A stretch of DNA of 64,000 bases from Domibacillus mangrovi (GTDB lineage Bacteria > Bacillota > Bacilli > Bacillales > Domibacillaceae), in assembly GCF_001906925.1 (NCBI RefSeq), contig NZ_MRWQ01000001.1:372001-436000 (forward strand). Reading direction: 5' to 3'. The number at the start of each line of letters is the position of its first letter. The first letter of the stretch is position 1. Made by a program: the position numbers and the translations under genes. This document shows, in pieces, positions 31,016-39,355 of the stretch. The notes under the pieces are model-generated. The model was not told the origin of the DNA. It ran no database searches and was given only the letters and a program-made list of their open reading frames with translations.

Positions 31016-31528
31016 TTAGCCGAATATGTTTTTTAATTTTTGAAAGGCATTTCGGAGCGGAATGGCGAACAGAATATAATAGAGTGCGTTTAATGCAAGT
31101 GTTGGGTAGAGGCGCATAGAAACAAATGGTTCAAATGATACTTCTGTCCGCTGAACAAGCAGGTTCAATCCATACACAATCATTTCAAACAACGCAATGT
31201 CAAATAAGATAATAATGAAAAAAGTAATGAACGTGCTTTGCAGCCATTTCGTTAGTTTTGACGTAATATAGACAATTAACGGCAAGAAAAACAAATAGGC
31301 TCCGAGCAGCTCTGTATAAAACAGATCAAATAAAAAGCCAAATAAGAAGCCATATTTAATCGCCGCATTCCGGTCATAGAAGACCGACATAAATAAAAGC
31401 CCGATGATAAAGAAATGCGGTGCCGGTATGTATGCACCATCAAACGCATTTTCTGGGAAAAAGATCATAAAGATGCTGTCACTGTAAAAAAGTGCAATCA
31501 TTAAAAGAGGAAGAAGTCCTTTTTTCAC
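31016..31528 (-). CDS. mreD: Rod shape-determining membrane protein MreD
   Basis: A 170-residue polytopic membrane protein of the elongasome. Five or so hydrophobic segments, KYGFLFGFLFDLFYTELLG in the middle. A GTG start overlaps the mreC stop codon (GTGA) and follows GAGGAGGAAGG. Confidence 0.93.
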   Translation of the reverse strand: MKKGLLPLLMIALFYSDSIFMIFFPENAFDGAYIPAPHFFIIGLLFMSVFYDRNAAIKYGFLFGFLFDLFYTELLGAYLFFLPLIVYITSKLTKWLQSTFITFFIIILFDIALFEMIVYGLNLLVQRTEVSFEPFVSMRLYPTLALNALYYILFAIPLRNAFQKLKNIFG

Positions 31529-32418
31529 AGCCCTTCCTCCTCTATCAATACTTGCTGACGGCTCTCTTCTTTTGGAAGCACTTCCGTCATGGTACGTTTG
31601 GACACCATGACATGCTCAAGATCATAGAAGCTTGCTGCAGGTTCTACAAGTGCTGTTTGCGTTAAGCCAAATTCATCCGGCACAAGGTCCATTACTTTTC
31701 CAATGACAAGCCCTTTCGGAAACACGCCGCCGAGACCTGACGTTGTCACAAACTGTCCTTTTTCCACTTTTGCATCAGATGGGATTTTTGTCATTTTGAG
31801 CATTCTTTTCTCTTCATCATATCCTTCAATCAATCCGTAATTCGATTTATCCGATTGTATCAAAGCTGAGACACGATTTTGTGCGTCGTTTGCGGATAGC
31901 AGCTGCACAGTTGATGTGAATTTAGACGTACTTTTCACTTTCCCAACGAGGCCGCTTGCTGTCATGACAGCCATATCTGGTTCAATGCCATTTGATTCAC
32001 CTTGATCGATCGTAATCAAGTCATACCAGCGATCAGGATTGCGGGCAATTACCGTTGCCTGTACCGGCTCGTAGTCTGCTAAACTTTCCTCTTTTTCAAG
32101 TAACTTTCGCAGTTCTACGTTATCCTTTTCTAAGCGGATAACATCGCTTTCCAACTGAGCTAATTTATCTAGGTTCGTTCGCAGTTTTTCATTTTCTTCG
32201 TATGTATTCCGCAAACGCCCGACATTGTCAAAAAACTCTTCTACTACACTAACTGGTTTCGATATAATGTTCTGTCCAAAGCCAGTCACATCTTTTACAA
32301 ACTTTTCAGGCCATGTAATATTCCCTCGGTCGCGAATGGAAAAGCCGATCAATGCCACAAGAATAATGATGCTGCCGAGCAAAATGATCAAGCGCTTGTT
32401 TGTTAAAAATTGCGGCAT
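31525..32418 (-). CDS. mreC: Rod shape-determining protein MreC
   Basis: Bitopic elongasome protein: an N-terminal helix (about residues 10-28), a coiled coil (about 65-110) and a beta-rich extracytoplasmic domain with TVIARNPDRWYDLITIDQG. Start at 32418 (MPQFLTNKR) after GAGGTGG; an in-frame GTG at 32427 lies in that site. Downstream of mreB across a hairpin. Confidence 0.95.
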   Translation of the reverse strand: MPQFLTNKRLIILLGSIIILVALIGFSIRDRGNITWPEKFVKDVTGFGQNIISKPVSVVEEFFDNVGRLRNTYEENEKLRTNLDKLAQLESDVIRLEKDNVELRKLLEKEESLADYEPVQATVIARNPDRWYDLITIDQGESNGIEPDMAVMTASGLVGKVKSTSKFTSTVQLLSANDAQNRVSALIQSDKSNYGLIEGYDEEKRMLKMTKIPSDAKVEKGQFVTTSGLGGVFPKGLVIGKVMDLVPDEFGLTQTALVEPAASFYDLEHVMVSKRTMTEVLPKEESRQQVLIEEEGL

Positions 32419-32450
32419 GAATTCCACCTCAGTTTTCTAAGCATTCAAAA

Positions 32451-32516
32451 CGGTGAGGCTGGTCCAGCGCACCAGAAAAAACCGGTTAGAACGCGCGGAG
32501 AACCCGCCTCACCGTC
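32451..32516 (-). other. Hairpin between mreB and mreC
   Basis: Inverted repeat ACGGTGAGGC / GCCTCACCGT separated by about 45 nt, followed on the minus strand by TTTTGAA. It could lower read-through into mreCD or be an mRNA-stability structure. Its T-run is weak, so I do not call it a terminator. Confidence 0.5.
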
Positions 32517-32522
32517 AATAAA

Positions 32523-33533
32523 TTATTTGTTTTTAAATAAATGGATATGGTCTAGCGCAAGACCCGTTCCAATAGCTACACAGTCAAGCGGGTTTTCAGC
32601 GATAATCACTGGCATATTCGTTTCTTTACTGATCACTTTATCCAAGTTGCGAAGAAGTGCACCGCCGCCTGTTAAAACGATGCCGCGGTCCATAATGTCT
32701 GCCGCCAGTTCAGGGGGGGTTTTTTCAAGCGTGCTTTTCACCGTATCAACAATTGCATATACGGTATCTTTCAATGCATCTGCAATTTCCTTCGCCGTAA
32801 TTTCAATTGTTTTCGGCAATCCTGTCAATAAATCACGGCCGCGAATTTCCAGATTCGGAATATCATCCGTATCACCTGCTGAGCCGATTTCCATCTTGAT
32901 CATTTCTGATGTACGATCGCCGATTAACAAGTTGTATTGCTTGCGGATATATGCCACGATCGCATCATCCATCTCATCGCCGGCAATCCGAAGTGATTCA
33001 CTTGTCACAATGCCGCCAAGTGAGATAATCGCCACTTCTGTTGTCCCACCGCCAATGTCCACAACCATACTGCCTGTCGGTTCCCATACAGGTAAATTCG
33101 CACCGATTGCTGCAGCAAATGGCTCTTCAATCGGATACGCATCACGCGCACCGGCCTGACGTGTCGCATCAATAACCGCACGTCTTTCAACCGCTGTAAT
33201 CCCTGATGGTACGCACACCATAACATACGGCTTGCTTGAAAGAAAACTCGATGTGCCTTTTGTTGCCTGTTTAATGTAGTACTTAATCATCGTAGCAGTG
33301 GTTTCGTAATCAGCAATAACGCCGTCTTTCATCGGACGTGTGGCAATAATATTACCTGGCGTTCTTCCGATCATATTTCGCGCATCATTCCCAACGGCGA
33401 CAATTTGCTTCGTGTCTGTCTGCAATGCGACAACGGATGGTTCACGAACGATGACGCCTTTTCCTTTCGCATAAACAAGTGTATTTGCAGTACCTAGGTC
33501 GATGCCTAAATCACGGCTCCCAATTCCAAACAT
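32523..33533 (-). CDS. mreB: Actin-like cell shape protein MreB
   Basis: Bacterial actin that guides lateral wall synthesis. The 336-residue protein has [33 protein letters not shown] and the [15 protein letters not shown] nucleotide-binding segments. GGAAAGGGAG precedes the ATG. In related genomes radC lies immediately upstream, and its 3' end is found here at 33668-33806. Confidence 0.97.
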   Translation of the reverse strand: MFGIGSRDLGIDLGTANTLVYAKGKGVIVREPSVVALQTDTKQIVAVGNDARNMIGRTPGNIIATRPMKDGVIADYETTATMIKYYIKQATKGTSSFLSSKPYVMVCVPSGITAVERRAVIDATRQAGARDAYPIEEPFAAAIGANLPVWEPTGSMVVDIGGGTTEVAIISLGGIVTSESLRIAGDEMDDAIVAYIRKQYNLLIGDRTSEMIKMEIGSAGDTDDIPNLEIRGRDLLTGLPKTIEITAKEIADALKDTVYAIVDTVKSTLEKTPPELAADIMDRGIVLTGGGALLRNLDKVISKETNMPVIIAENPLDCVAIGTGLALDHIHLFKNK

Positions 33534-33667
33534 GTAGTGTATCTCCCTTTCCTCAGCAGATCCTTTTTATCGTAATTAATTCTCTATGGATGGTTGTTAA
33601 ATTGTATGAAAAGCGTCTCAAAAACCATAACTTATATTATAGCGGAACGAAAAAAAAAAGCATAGCG

Positions 33668-33806
33668 TTATAAATAACCTTTTTCTTTCAAACTCACATA
33701 TTTCTTCTCTCCTATAATGAGATGATCAAGCACATCAACCCCTAGAATTTTGCCGCACTCAACAAGTCGTTTTGTGACATCGATATCCTCCCTGCTCGGT
33801 GCGGGG
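33668..33806 (-). pseudogene. radC: 3' fragment of radC cut off by the transposon
   Basis: The minus strand encodes [16 protein letters not shown]...[11 protein letters not shown]...VSLKEKGYL-stop, the C-terminal ~45 residues of RadC, with no start codon or ribosome binding site. It completes the 5' part at 40556-41146: the latter ends in HNHPSGDP. The Asp of SREDI is the last metal ligand of the JAMM motif (HxHx10D), now parted from its two His ligands by 6.8 kb. Confidence 0.93.
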
Positions 33807-34098
33807 TTTTATCAATAGTAAATGTGACAAAAACCATGAAAATCAATACCCTTACTTTGAGGACATATATTTAATGTGTACTCTTCTATAGAACTTCTGA
33901 TCAAAAATAATGTACATAACACCGTCCGTGAATATGGACGGTATTTGAAACTTAATAAGAAAGTTTGATCATTTCTGTAATCCTCTCTACATTATAGTAC
34001 CCTTTAGTGAAGCAACATAATTTGATTTTTGTAACCACTGCTATATATTACCATAAAAATCCATATAATTTATTAAATTATTCTACTCAATAATTAAG

Positions 34099-34140
34099 TA
34101 AAAAGAGCTGACTCAACATTGGTCTTGTTGGTCAACTCTT
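34099..34140 (-). terminator. Intrinsic terminator after the small membrane-protein pair
   Basis: Stem AGAGTTGAC / GTCAGCTCT with further inner pairing and TTTTT on the minus strand. Confidence 0.75.
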
Positions 34141-34145
34141 GCTCA

Positions 34146-34179
34146 CTTGTTCAATTTTCGCGCCCTTTTCTGGAGTAAC
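34146..34179 (-). repeat. GGGCGCGA repeat, copy A
   Basis: Minus-strand sequence TTACTCCAGAAAAGGGCGCG followed by AAAATTGAACAAG. Shares the GGGCGCGA(A/G)AATTG(A/C)ACAA core with copy B at 34781-34812 and the TCCAGAAAAGGGC half with copy C near 36924-36974. A terminator follows directly. Confidence 0.6.
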
Positions 34180-34221
34180 TTAAGGACGATCACCTCATGC
34201 AGCAATCGTCCCCATTGTCGA

Positions 34222-34410
34222 TCAATTCTTAATTTTTCTTGACATTAAATCCATCAACACTATTGTAAATGAAATTACTAATGGAGGTACTAGTGTTTCA
34301 CCTAATGAATTTCCGAAATTCAAACCATTTATGTTTAAATAAGTACTGAAGTTTTTAAAAAGATATTGTATAAAACATATGCCTAAGAACAAAATGATAA
34401 ACTTTAACAT
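34222..34410 (-). CDS. Small membrane protein of unknown function (transposon cargo)
   Basis: A 62-residue protein with two predicted membrane segments (about residues 2-18 and 38-55, VPPLVISFTIVLMDLM) and a basic C-terminus (SRKIKN). The ATG overlaps the end of the preceding 74-residue gene by 7 nt, pointing to coupled translation, and a terminator lies downstream. I do not recognise it. It sits on the Tn554-like element 3' of the cyclase operon. Confidence 0.6.
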   Translation of the reverse strand: MLKFIILFLGICFIQYLFKNFSTYLNINGLNFGNSLGETLVPPLVISFTIVLMDLMSRKIKN

Positions 34411-34628
34411 TCTTTTTTTATCTCAAACCACTTTAATTTTCCCAAATTAACCAAAGTCACAATGATGGAATAAAGAAAAAAAAGAAGGATAAATATTACA
34501 TATCCAATCACAAAAGCATTTGCAATTGTATTATCCAAATCCATATACACAATGACAAGCGTTGTTATCGTACTTACAATAAAAAATGCATAAAAAACTA
34601 TTGATGGCTTTATCGGAAATTTATTCAT
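34404..34628 (-). CDS. Small membrane protein of unknown function (transposon cargo)
   Basis: A 74-residue protein with two membrane segments (about 9-28 and 38-62, VIGYVIFILLFFLYSIIVTLV) and a charged end KWFEIKKEC. GAGGTG lies 5 nt before the ATG, so it is probably translated. Pairs with the overlapping 62-residue gene. No family recognised; function in the defence cargo is possible but unproven. Confidence 0.65.
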   Translation of the reverse strand: MNKFPIKPSIVFYAFFIVSTITTLVIVYMDLDNTIANAFVIGYVIFILLFFLYSIIVTLVNLGKLKWFEIKKEC

Positions 34629-34752
34629 TCTTACACCTCAGTTAAGCATTATACATACCTTAAATTATCTCAGAATATTTTAACTATGTTCAATGGTAAT
34701 TTACTCCTTATTTCATTAAACTGACCTTTAACTGATTAAAGATCTAATTAAG

Positions 34753-34780
34753 AAAAAATGGACTGCTGAAACAGTCCATC
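34753..34780 (-). terminator. Second terminator downstream of the Pycsar-type operon
   Basis: Stem ATGGACTG / CAGTCCAT followed by TTTTTTC on the minus strand. It directly follows repeat copy B, as another terminator follows copy A. Confidence 0.75.
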
Positions 34781-34812
34781 ATTGTGCAATTCTCGCGCCC
34801 GTTTGTGCAATA
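34781..34812 (-). repeat. GGGCGCGA repeat, copy B
   Basis: Minus-strand TTGCACAAACGGGCGCGAGA followed by ATTGCACAAT. The core matches copy A and is flanked by a direct repeat of TTGCACAA. A terminator follows it directly. Confidence 0.6.
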
Positions 34813-34908
34813 TTGATAATTTTTTATCTGAATAAATAGTGATTAAATAAAAAAGAGAAGCCGGCCATTCATTATCCATACTGTACTTAATACTCTTCTC
34901 TTTCATAT

Positions 34909-34940
34909 AAAAAAGCCCCCTCTAAAAAGGGAACTTTTTC
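34909..34940 (-). terminator. Terminator directly after the effector gene
   Basis: Stem AAAAAGTTCCCT / AGGGGGCTTTTT (with G-U pairs) and a T-run, 20 bp after the effector stop codon. Confidence 0.75.
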
Positions 34941-34960
34941 GCCTTAGCATATCAAAATCA

Positions 34961-35446
34961 TTATGAACTCTGGACAAACCAGAAAATGGCCGCAACCATT
35001 AGTAACAAATACCCTAAAAACGACACATAAAAAGCCCTTTTAAGAACTGAGAACTTTCTTTTTGCTGTATTAGCCAAGAAGTAGTTCTGTTCTGTCATCT
35101 TTTCAGCTAAATCATCTAATGAGATTTCCTTCATCTCTTTAATATAAGCATCTTTACTCATTGCAGTAATATTGTCCCAAAAAATTAATCCCTTAGGAGC
35201 TTTGGCATTAGTTCTTGGAAACACTACTAATAAAGAAAATACAATAGCTAAAAGAAGCATCAAGCAACCAAAAAGGGAGAAAAAATGGATAGTTTCATAA
35301 ATATCACTCGATATTTTCTTAAATAAAAGGTTAATGATTAATCCATTTACGGTAATTAACCCGGCTGCTTTTACATCAGCAAATTTAATCTGATCAATTA
35401 AATAATTGTGGTGGTGTTTAATAAAATCAACTTTTTCACTAAACAT
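34961..35446 (-). CDS. pycTM: Pycsar-type transmembrane effector (PycTM-like)
   Basis: A 161-residue membrane protein. It has an N-terminal helix with the DVKAAGLITVNGLIINLLF stretch (about 24-42), a second hydrophobic segment (54-76), a charged cytosolic region (80-130) and a C-terminal segment (138-158). This resembles Pycsar effector proteins (formerly DUF5706), which damage the membrane and halt growth when they sense a cyclic pyrimidine nucleotide made on phage infection. The ATG overlaps the cyclase gene by 8 nt with AGAGG 6 nt upstream, so the two are translated as a unit. Two terminators follow. The family call rests on recognition of the sequence pattern plus the cyclase partner. Confidence 0.83.
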   Translation of the reverse strand: MFSEKVDFIKHHHNYLIDQIKFADVKAAGLITVNGLIINLLFKKISSDIYETIHFFSLFGCLMLLLAIVFSLLVVFPRTNAKAPKGLIFWDNITAMSKDAYIKEMKEISLDDLAEKMTEQNYFLANTAKRKFSVLKRAFYVSFLGYLLLMVAAIFWFVQSS

Positions 35447-36743
35447 TTAGAACCTCTACCTCCGGAACCCCAAGTTCTTTCATTTCGCTTTTTTCATCGC
35501 TTACATATATACCGAAACGATCCTTCCCAATTAATTTACCCTGCGAATCATAAAATTTACATTCCATATAATGATGACCATTATATGCTGTACTTTGCCG
35601 ACAAATACCTTTATTTTGGTATTTATCCATAACGTACTCCACCCTATCCTCAGCCGCCAGAGCTTCTTTTCCTCTGTTAATTACTTTCCATGTAATCTGA
35701 CTAGGTTTTAATTGTGCAAGATGCTTTTTAAGAACTAATTTAAAAGTAAGGGATGCATCTTTTGAAATGGGCCTACTATTACTTTTATAAGGAACAATAG
35801 TTTTCAAATCCTCTGACACTTCACAAATAATCTCGAAATTCTCTGGTGAAGTAAACTTTAAACTTGTTTCCTTCGGTAAAAAGGCAAAGGATTTCAAATA
35901 TTGTTGCCAATCAAAAACCCGCATTTGATAATAAGAGCTTGAGTTAGACACATTTAAAATATACTTATCCTCTTCTGTAATTCCATCCTTCGTAAATGTC
36001 TTTACTTTTATGAACTCGTCGGGCAAATCCAAGTAAGAGTAAACATTTTCTCCGATCATAATATTATTTTTAGCAGCTCTATTCTGTAATTTAGCTGCTA
36101 AATCTGTATGGATACTCGTTGAGGTGATTTCTTTTGTATAATCTAAGCCATAAGAAGACCACAAAACATGATGGTCATCCCCAATATCTATACCTATTCT
36201 TATTTTTAATGGCTCTAAGTCATTTTCTTTAAAAAACTCGCTTAATGTATATTTATTATAAGATTGCATCACAGAAGCTGCATTTAACGCATTAATAATG
36301 GCTTCAGATTTCTTCATCTCTTTGTGACCAAAATAGGCAAACACAGCATCTCCTTGTAATCGATGTATATGTCCATCAAATACCTGGAATATCTCAATAG
36401 CTGTCCTTAAAATGGCATTTTTATACAGACGCACAGTAGATAAAGGAAACTTCAAACCTAGTCTAGTGGAACCGGAAATATCCAAAAACAAAGAGCATAT
36501 GTATTGATTTCTTGACTCTTCCTCTCCTAAATCCTCCATGTCTGGATGAGGACCAATCTTACTGGAAAAACATTGCCCCTCTTTTCCAAATAGATTCCTT
36601 AATCGTTCTTTACCAGGCCGTACAGCTTCAAGTTTTATATTAGCAGCCGCTTTTTCAAATACTTCATAATGTGACTCTTGTAACACTTCTTTAGGCATCT
36701 TTTGAGTAAACATATCATCTAATATATTTTTCAAATTATCCAT
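35439..36743 (-). CDS. pycC: Class III nucleotidyl cyclase with C-terminal sensor domain (PycC-like)
   Basis: A 434-residue soluble protein. Residues ~80-265 are a class III cyclase domain: first metal Asp in LFLDISGSTR (Asp88), second in RLQGDAVFAYFG (Asp132), GIDIGD at 184-189. The position four residues before Asp132, usually Lys in adenylyl cyclases, is Arg128. The usual transition-state Asn-x3-Arg appears as Asp214-x3-Lys218 (TDLAAKLQ). Residues ~290-414 (ITWKVINRGKEA ... TAYNGHHYMECKFYD) look like the AGS-C sensor domain of phage-defence cyclases. With the overlapping effector gene this marks a Pycsar pair making cCMP or cUMP. AAGGTGG lies about 11 nt upstream. Codon and base composition are AT-rich like the rest of the transposon. 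Confidence 0.85.
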   Translation of the reverse strand: MDNLKNILDDMFTQKMPKEVLQESHYEVFEKAAANIKLEAVRPGKERLRNLFGKEGQCFSSKIGPHPDMEDLGEEESRNQYICSLFLDISGSTRLGLKFPLSTVRLYKNAILRTAIEIFQVFDGHIHRLQGDAVFAYFGHKEMKKSEAIINALNAASVMQSYNKYTLSEFFKENDLEPLKIRIGIDIGDDHHVLWSSYGLDYTKEITSTSIHTDLAAKLQNRAAKNNIMIGENVYSYLDLPDEFIKVKTFTKDGITEEDKYILNVSNSSSYYQMRVFDWQQYLKSFAFLPKETSLKFTSPENFEIICEVSEDLKTIVPYKSNSRPISKDASLTFKLVLKKHLAQLKPSQITWKVINRGKEALAAEDRVEYVMDKYQNKGICRQSTAYNGHHYMECKFYDSQGKLIGKDRFGIYVSDEKSEMKELGVPEVEVLNV

Positions 36744-37074
36744 TTTTATCCATATCCACCTTAATAAAAAGGAAAACGATTCCTTCAGTTTAGTTTTTTT
36801 TCAATTTTGATTATTAAGTCTATATAAATTGTACCATACCTTATTCAATTGGTTACATTGGTTTGAGTATAAACCTTCACAATCTCTTTTAAACTCTAAC
36901 ATAGATATCCAATTTTCTTTAAAGTGTTATTCCATATAATGGCCCTTTTCTGGAATAACACCGTCGGTGTTATTGATCAAACTTTTAAAAAAGATATACT
37001 GAGCTGAAGATAGTACCTCATCATTGAACTTCTATATGAAAGTAAGAAAACCATCATAAAAATATACGAAAAAG
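36744..37074. other. Regulatory gap between tnpC and the cyclase gene
   Basis: No gene. On the minus strand TTGAAT and TATAGA 18 bp apart (near 36825-36855) could be the operon promoter; TACAAT also occurs in that spacer. At 36924-36974 three half-sites are seen: GTGTTATTCCA, its inverse TGGAATAACAC, and GTGTTATT, with the GGGCC repeat core between them. They may form a terminator for tnpC or an operator. Confidence 0.5.
36924..36974. repeat. Inverted half-sites with GGGCC core, copy C
   Basis: GTGTTATTCCA and TGGAATAACAC are inverted copies around TATAATGGCCCTTTTC, and a further GTGTTATT follows. The TCCAGAAAAGGGC part (minus strand) is shared with copy A at 34146-34179. Confidence 0.6.
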
Positions 37075-37440
37075 CTAAAACAACTTGCCATATAACTTTT
37101 GAACTTGATCTTTTAATTGCTTATTCTCTTCTTCCAATGCCTTAATACGGGTTTTTAAGGTCTTTACTAATACATCCTCGGAACGGATACTTTTACTTTG
37201 TTTACGGGGAATTAATTCACTAATTTGCTGCCCTCTTAATCTTTCTATTCTAGTCCTAATGTCTTCTTGTTTATAAAGCCATGACTTTGAAGCATTTGCT
37301 TTTTGTGAAACCGTATTAAAGTTAATTTTCTCATTTTTTAGTGCCATTTCTGAAATAGCCTTTTCAACTCTAATTCTTGTTTTTTCCGACTTCTCTTTTG
37401 ATAGTTTAATTATGGCAGTTGTGCTATTTTTTCGTGTCAT
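37075..37440 (-). CDS. tnpC: Tn554-family transposition protein TnpC
   Basis: A 121-residue basic protein with a helix-turn-helix-like centre (FNTVSQKANASKSWLYKQED) and a C-terminal coiled coil (KTLKTRIKALEEENKQLKDQ). Tn554 TnpC is of similar size and affects transposition frequency and orientation. GGAGACTAATTAGG precedes the ATG; the start directly abuts the tnpB stop. Confidence 0.85.
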   Translation of the reverse strand: MTRKNSTTAIIKLSKEKSEKTRIRVEKAISEMALKNEKINFNTVSQKANASKSWLYKQEDIRTRIERLRGQQISELIPRKQSKSIRSEDVLVKTLKTRIKALEEENKQLKDQVQKLYGKLF

Positions 37441-37441
37441 C

Positions 37442-39355
37442 CTAATTAGTCTCCTTTAACGAGTGAATAATCTGTTCTAGCCTGTTTTTAACACGTTCGT
37501 TAGTTTCAACCTGACGCTGCCATTGGTTCTGCCTAGCTCTATCTAATACCTGTTTAGTACGTTCTAAGTGTTGTTCATGTTCAATTAAAAACTGTTTGCT
37601 CGTACAAAAATTTGTACAATCTAAACAAGCATTCGCGTGAGGACAAGGTCCAGCAATCACTGGTAAACGACAGTAACCATTAGGAAGTGCTTGTGCATTG
37701 ATATTCTTTTTAAACCATTGAAGATCTGTATTGTTAGCTTCACCCTCTTCTTCATTTAATTCCAGAATGCTACCGTTGTTCGTCACCAAGGTTTCTTTAA
37801 ATTTTGTAAATTCTTTCTTTAGGGTCTCATCAAAAATGTGCGCATATCTCGCTGTCATTTCCGGAGATTCATGACCTAGGAACTTTTGTACAATATGCTG
37901 TGGTACTCCATTATTTATCATTCTAGTTCCAACTGTGTGCCGAAAGGCATGGGCGTGAAACCGAAAAACATTGCCTGTTTTATCGATTATCTTTTCTTCA
38001 TAAGCCAATTCATTTAATTTAACTCTAAAGGTGTCTTGCTTCAATGGAGAGCCGTCTTTTCTTGGAAATACATATACACAATCATTATCAAAATTATCAG
38101 CTACTCTTTGCTCTTGAACTAGTATTAATGCTGCAATTTCTTTAGAAATAGGAATGATATGTTCTTTTTTCATCTTCCATTGATAATATTTCAAAAAACA
38201 ATCTCCCTCTTTGTCTGTTATAACGCTCCCTTTTTTTAATGTACAAAGTTCACTGATACGCATTCCACATTCTTGTAATACCATAACCATTGTAGCTATA
38301 TAAGGTTCCAATTTATCTAATTTCCGGTTTAATTGTTCAAGCACATGTTCATCGATATATCGTGGTTGTGCCTTCGGCACTTTAGGATAATCTTCTTGAA
38401 AAATTAATGTTTTAGAAGGGGAATCTACCCAGTCAAACCTCTTGATGGTGGAGAAAAAAACTTCTAAAGTAGATATTCTTCCAGTTACGGTACTAGGGCT
38501 TAAACCCTTTAAATTAATTTCAGTTAAATATAGTTCGATTTCTTTTCTGGTTAGTTGATTTATCTTTCGGATATTTTTAAAGTTTTTATATATGAAATTG
38601 AAGAACTCTTTTAGTTTTGAGGCTACATCACTAACATGCGAGAAGCTATGTGTATTTAATTTCAACTTACAAAAACGCTTAACCACTTCTTTAAAATAAT
38701 CATTTTCAAAGCCCCTAAAATTGATTGTATATTCATAGGATGTTGGATTTACTTTATCTTCCGGTAATGAAAGATTCTTTCTATTCCAAACATCTTTGTC
38801 CCATTCTTCTCCATCGAAATAGAAATCTTCATAGAATTCCATAAATTGTTTCAGATTAGTAACATAATAAGAGTTCGCAAGAACAGGAGTTTTTTGTTGA
38901 TTAATATCAAGTTTATAATTTGTAGTTGTTGTTCTTACTCCCTGTTCTGTTAAATAAGTTCGGTATTCCGTCAAAGCTTTTGCTATGGGAACTTCAGTTA
39001 TAGACATAATGCCAGGGTATTTTAAATTTAAAAAACCCAACATTCGGCTTATCACCGTTCCTTTTCTGATCCAAACAGATTTTGCATTCCAAGTTCCATT
39101 ATTTAAGTGAACATAATAAAAGTATTTTAATTCTGTTCTTAACCATATATTTTCGACTTTATCGAAATTCACCCATCGATTTCTTAATGATGGATTTTTA
39201 CTTAATTCAACCGCACTAGGATGTGGACAGAGTCTTATATCCCATCTATCAGCTGCCCAAAACCCTTTTAACACGCTATTCATATCTGCTATTTTCTCAC
39301 TAATAGCTGTACTAGTAATAAGCTTCCGATTAGTTGCTACGCTTGGTAATTTCAT
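37442..39355 (-). CDS. tnpB: Tn554-family tyrosine recombinase TnpB
   Basis: A 637-residue site-specific recombinase. The catalytic domain shows Arg in [10 protein letters not shown], His-x-x-Arg in [10 protein letters not shown], a further His in FLGHES and the nucleophile in [10 protein letters not shown] Cys/His cluster ([15 protein letters not shown]) follows, as in TnpB of Tn554. I start it at 39355 (MKLPSVATN) because GGGAGAG lies upstream, giving a length near Tn554 TnpB; a longer frame reaches 39394. Overlaps tnpA by 26 nt. Confidence 0.9.
   Translation of the reverse strand: MKLPSVATNRKLITSTAISEKIADMNSVLKGFWAADRWDIRLCPHPSAVELSKNPSLRNRWVNFDKVENIWLRTELKYFYYVHLNNGTWNAKSVWIRKGTVISRMLGFLNLKYPGIMSITEVPIAKALTEYRTYLTEQGVRTTTTNYKLDINQQKTPVLANSYYVTNLKQFMEFYEDFYFDGEEWDKDVWNRKNLSLPEDKVNPTSYEYTINFRGFENDYFKEVVKRFCKLKLNTHSFSHVSDVASKLKEFFNFIYKNFKNIRKINQLTRKEIELYLTEINLKGLSPSTVTGRISTLEVFFSTIKRFDWVDSPSKTLIFQEDYPKVPKAQPRYIDEHVLEQLNRKLDKLEPYIATMVMVLQECGMRISELCTLKKGSVITDKEGDCFLKYYQWKMKKEHIIPISKEIAALILVQEQRVADNFDNDCVYVFPRKDGSPLKQDTFRVKLNELAYEEKIIDKTGNVFRFHAHAFRHTVGTRMINNGVPQHIVQKFLGHESPEMTARYAHIFDETLKKEFTKFKETLVTNNGSILELNEEEGEANNTDLQWFKKNINAQALPNGYCRLPVIAGPCPHANACLDCTNFCTSKQFLIEHEQHLERTKQVLDRARQNQWQRQVETNERVKNRLEQIIHSLKETN

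Larger units (their letters stand above)
33811..34221. other. Noncoding terminal segment of the transposon
   Basis: AT-rich, no plausible gene. Contents: a hairpin ACCGTCC / TGGACGGT at 33921-33942, an intrinsic terminator at 34099-34140 and a short repeat copy at 34146-34179. This is the transposon end next to the radC 3' fragment, where recombinase-binding sites are expected. Confidence 0.6.
34629..34960. other. Noncoding gap between the effector gene and the small membrane genes
   Basis: Holds two intrinsic terminators (34909-34940 and 34753-34780) and repeat copy B. A 52-codon open frame across the terminators (34749-34906) has no ribosome binding site and is not called. No clear promoter for the 74-residue gene was found. 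Confidence 0.6.

Noticed and set aside
32451-32516. A riboswitch between mreB and mreC
   Set aside because: Only a simple long-loop hairpin is present, with no recognisable aptamer sequence.
34749-34906. A 52-codon minus-strand open frame starting right behind the effector terminator
   Set aside because: No ribosome binding site, it runs through repeat copy B and ends inside a terminator stem.
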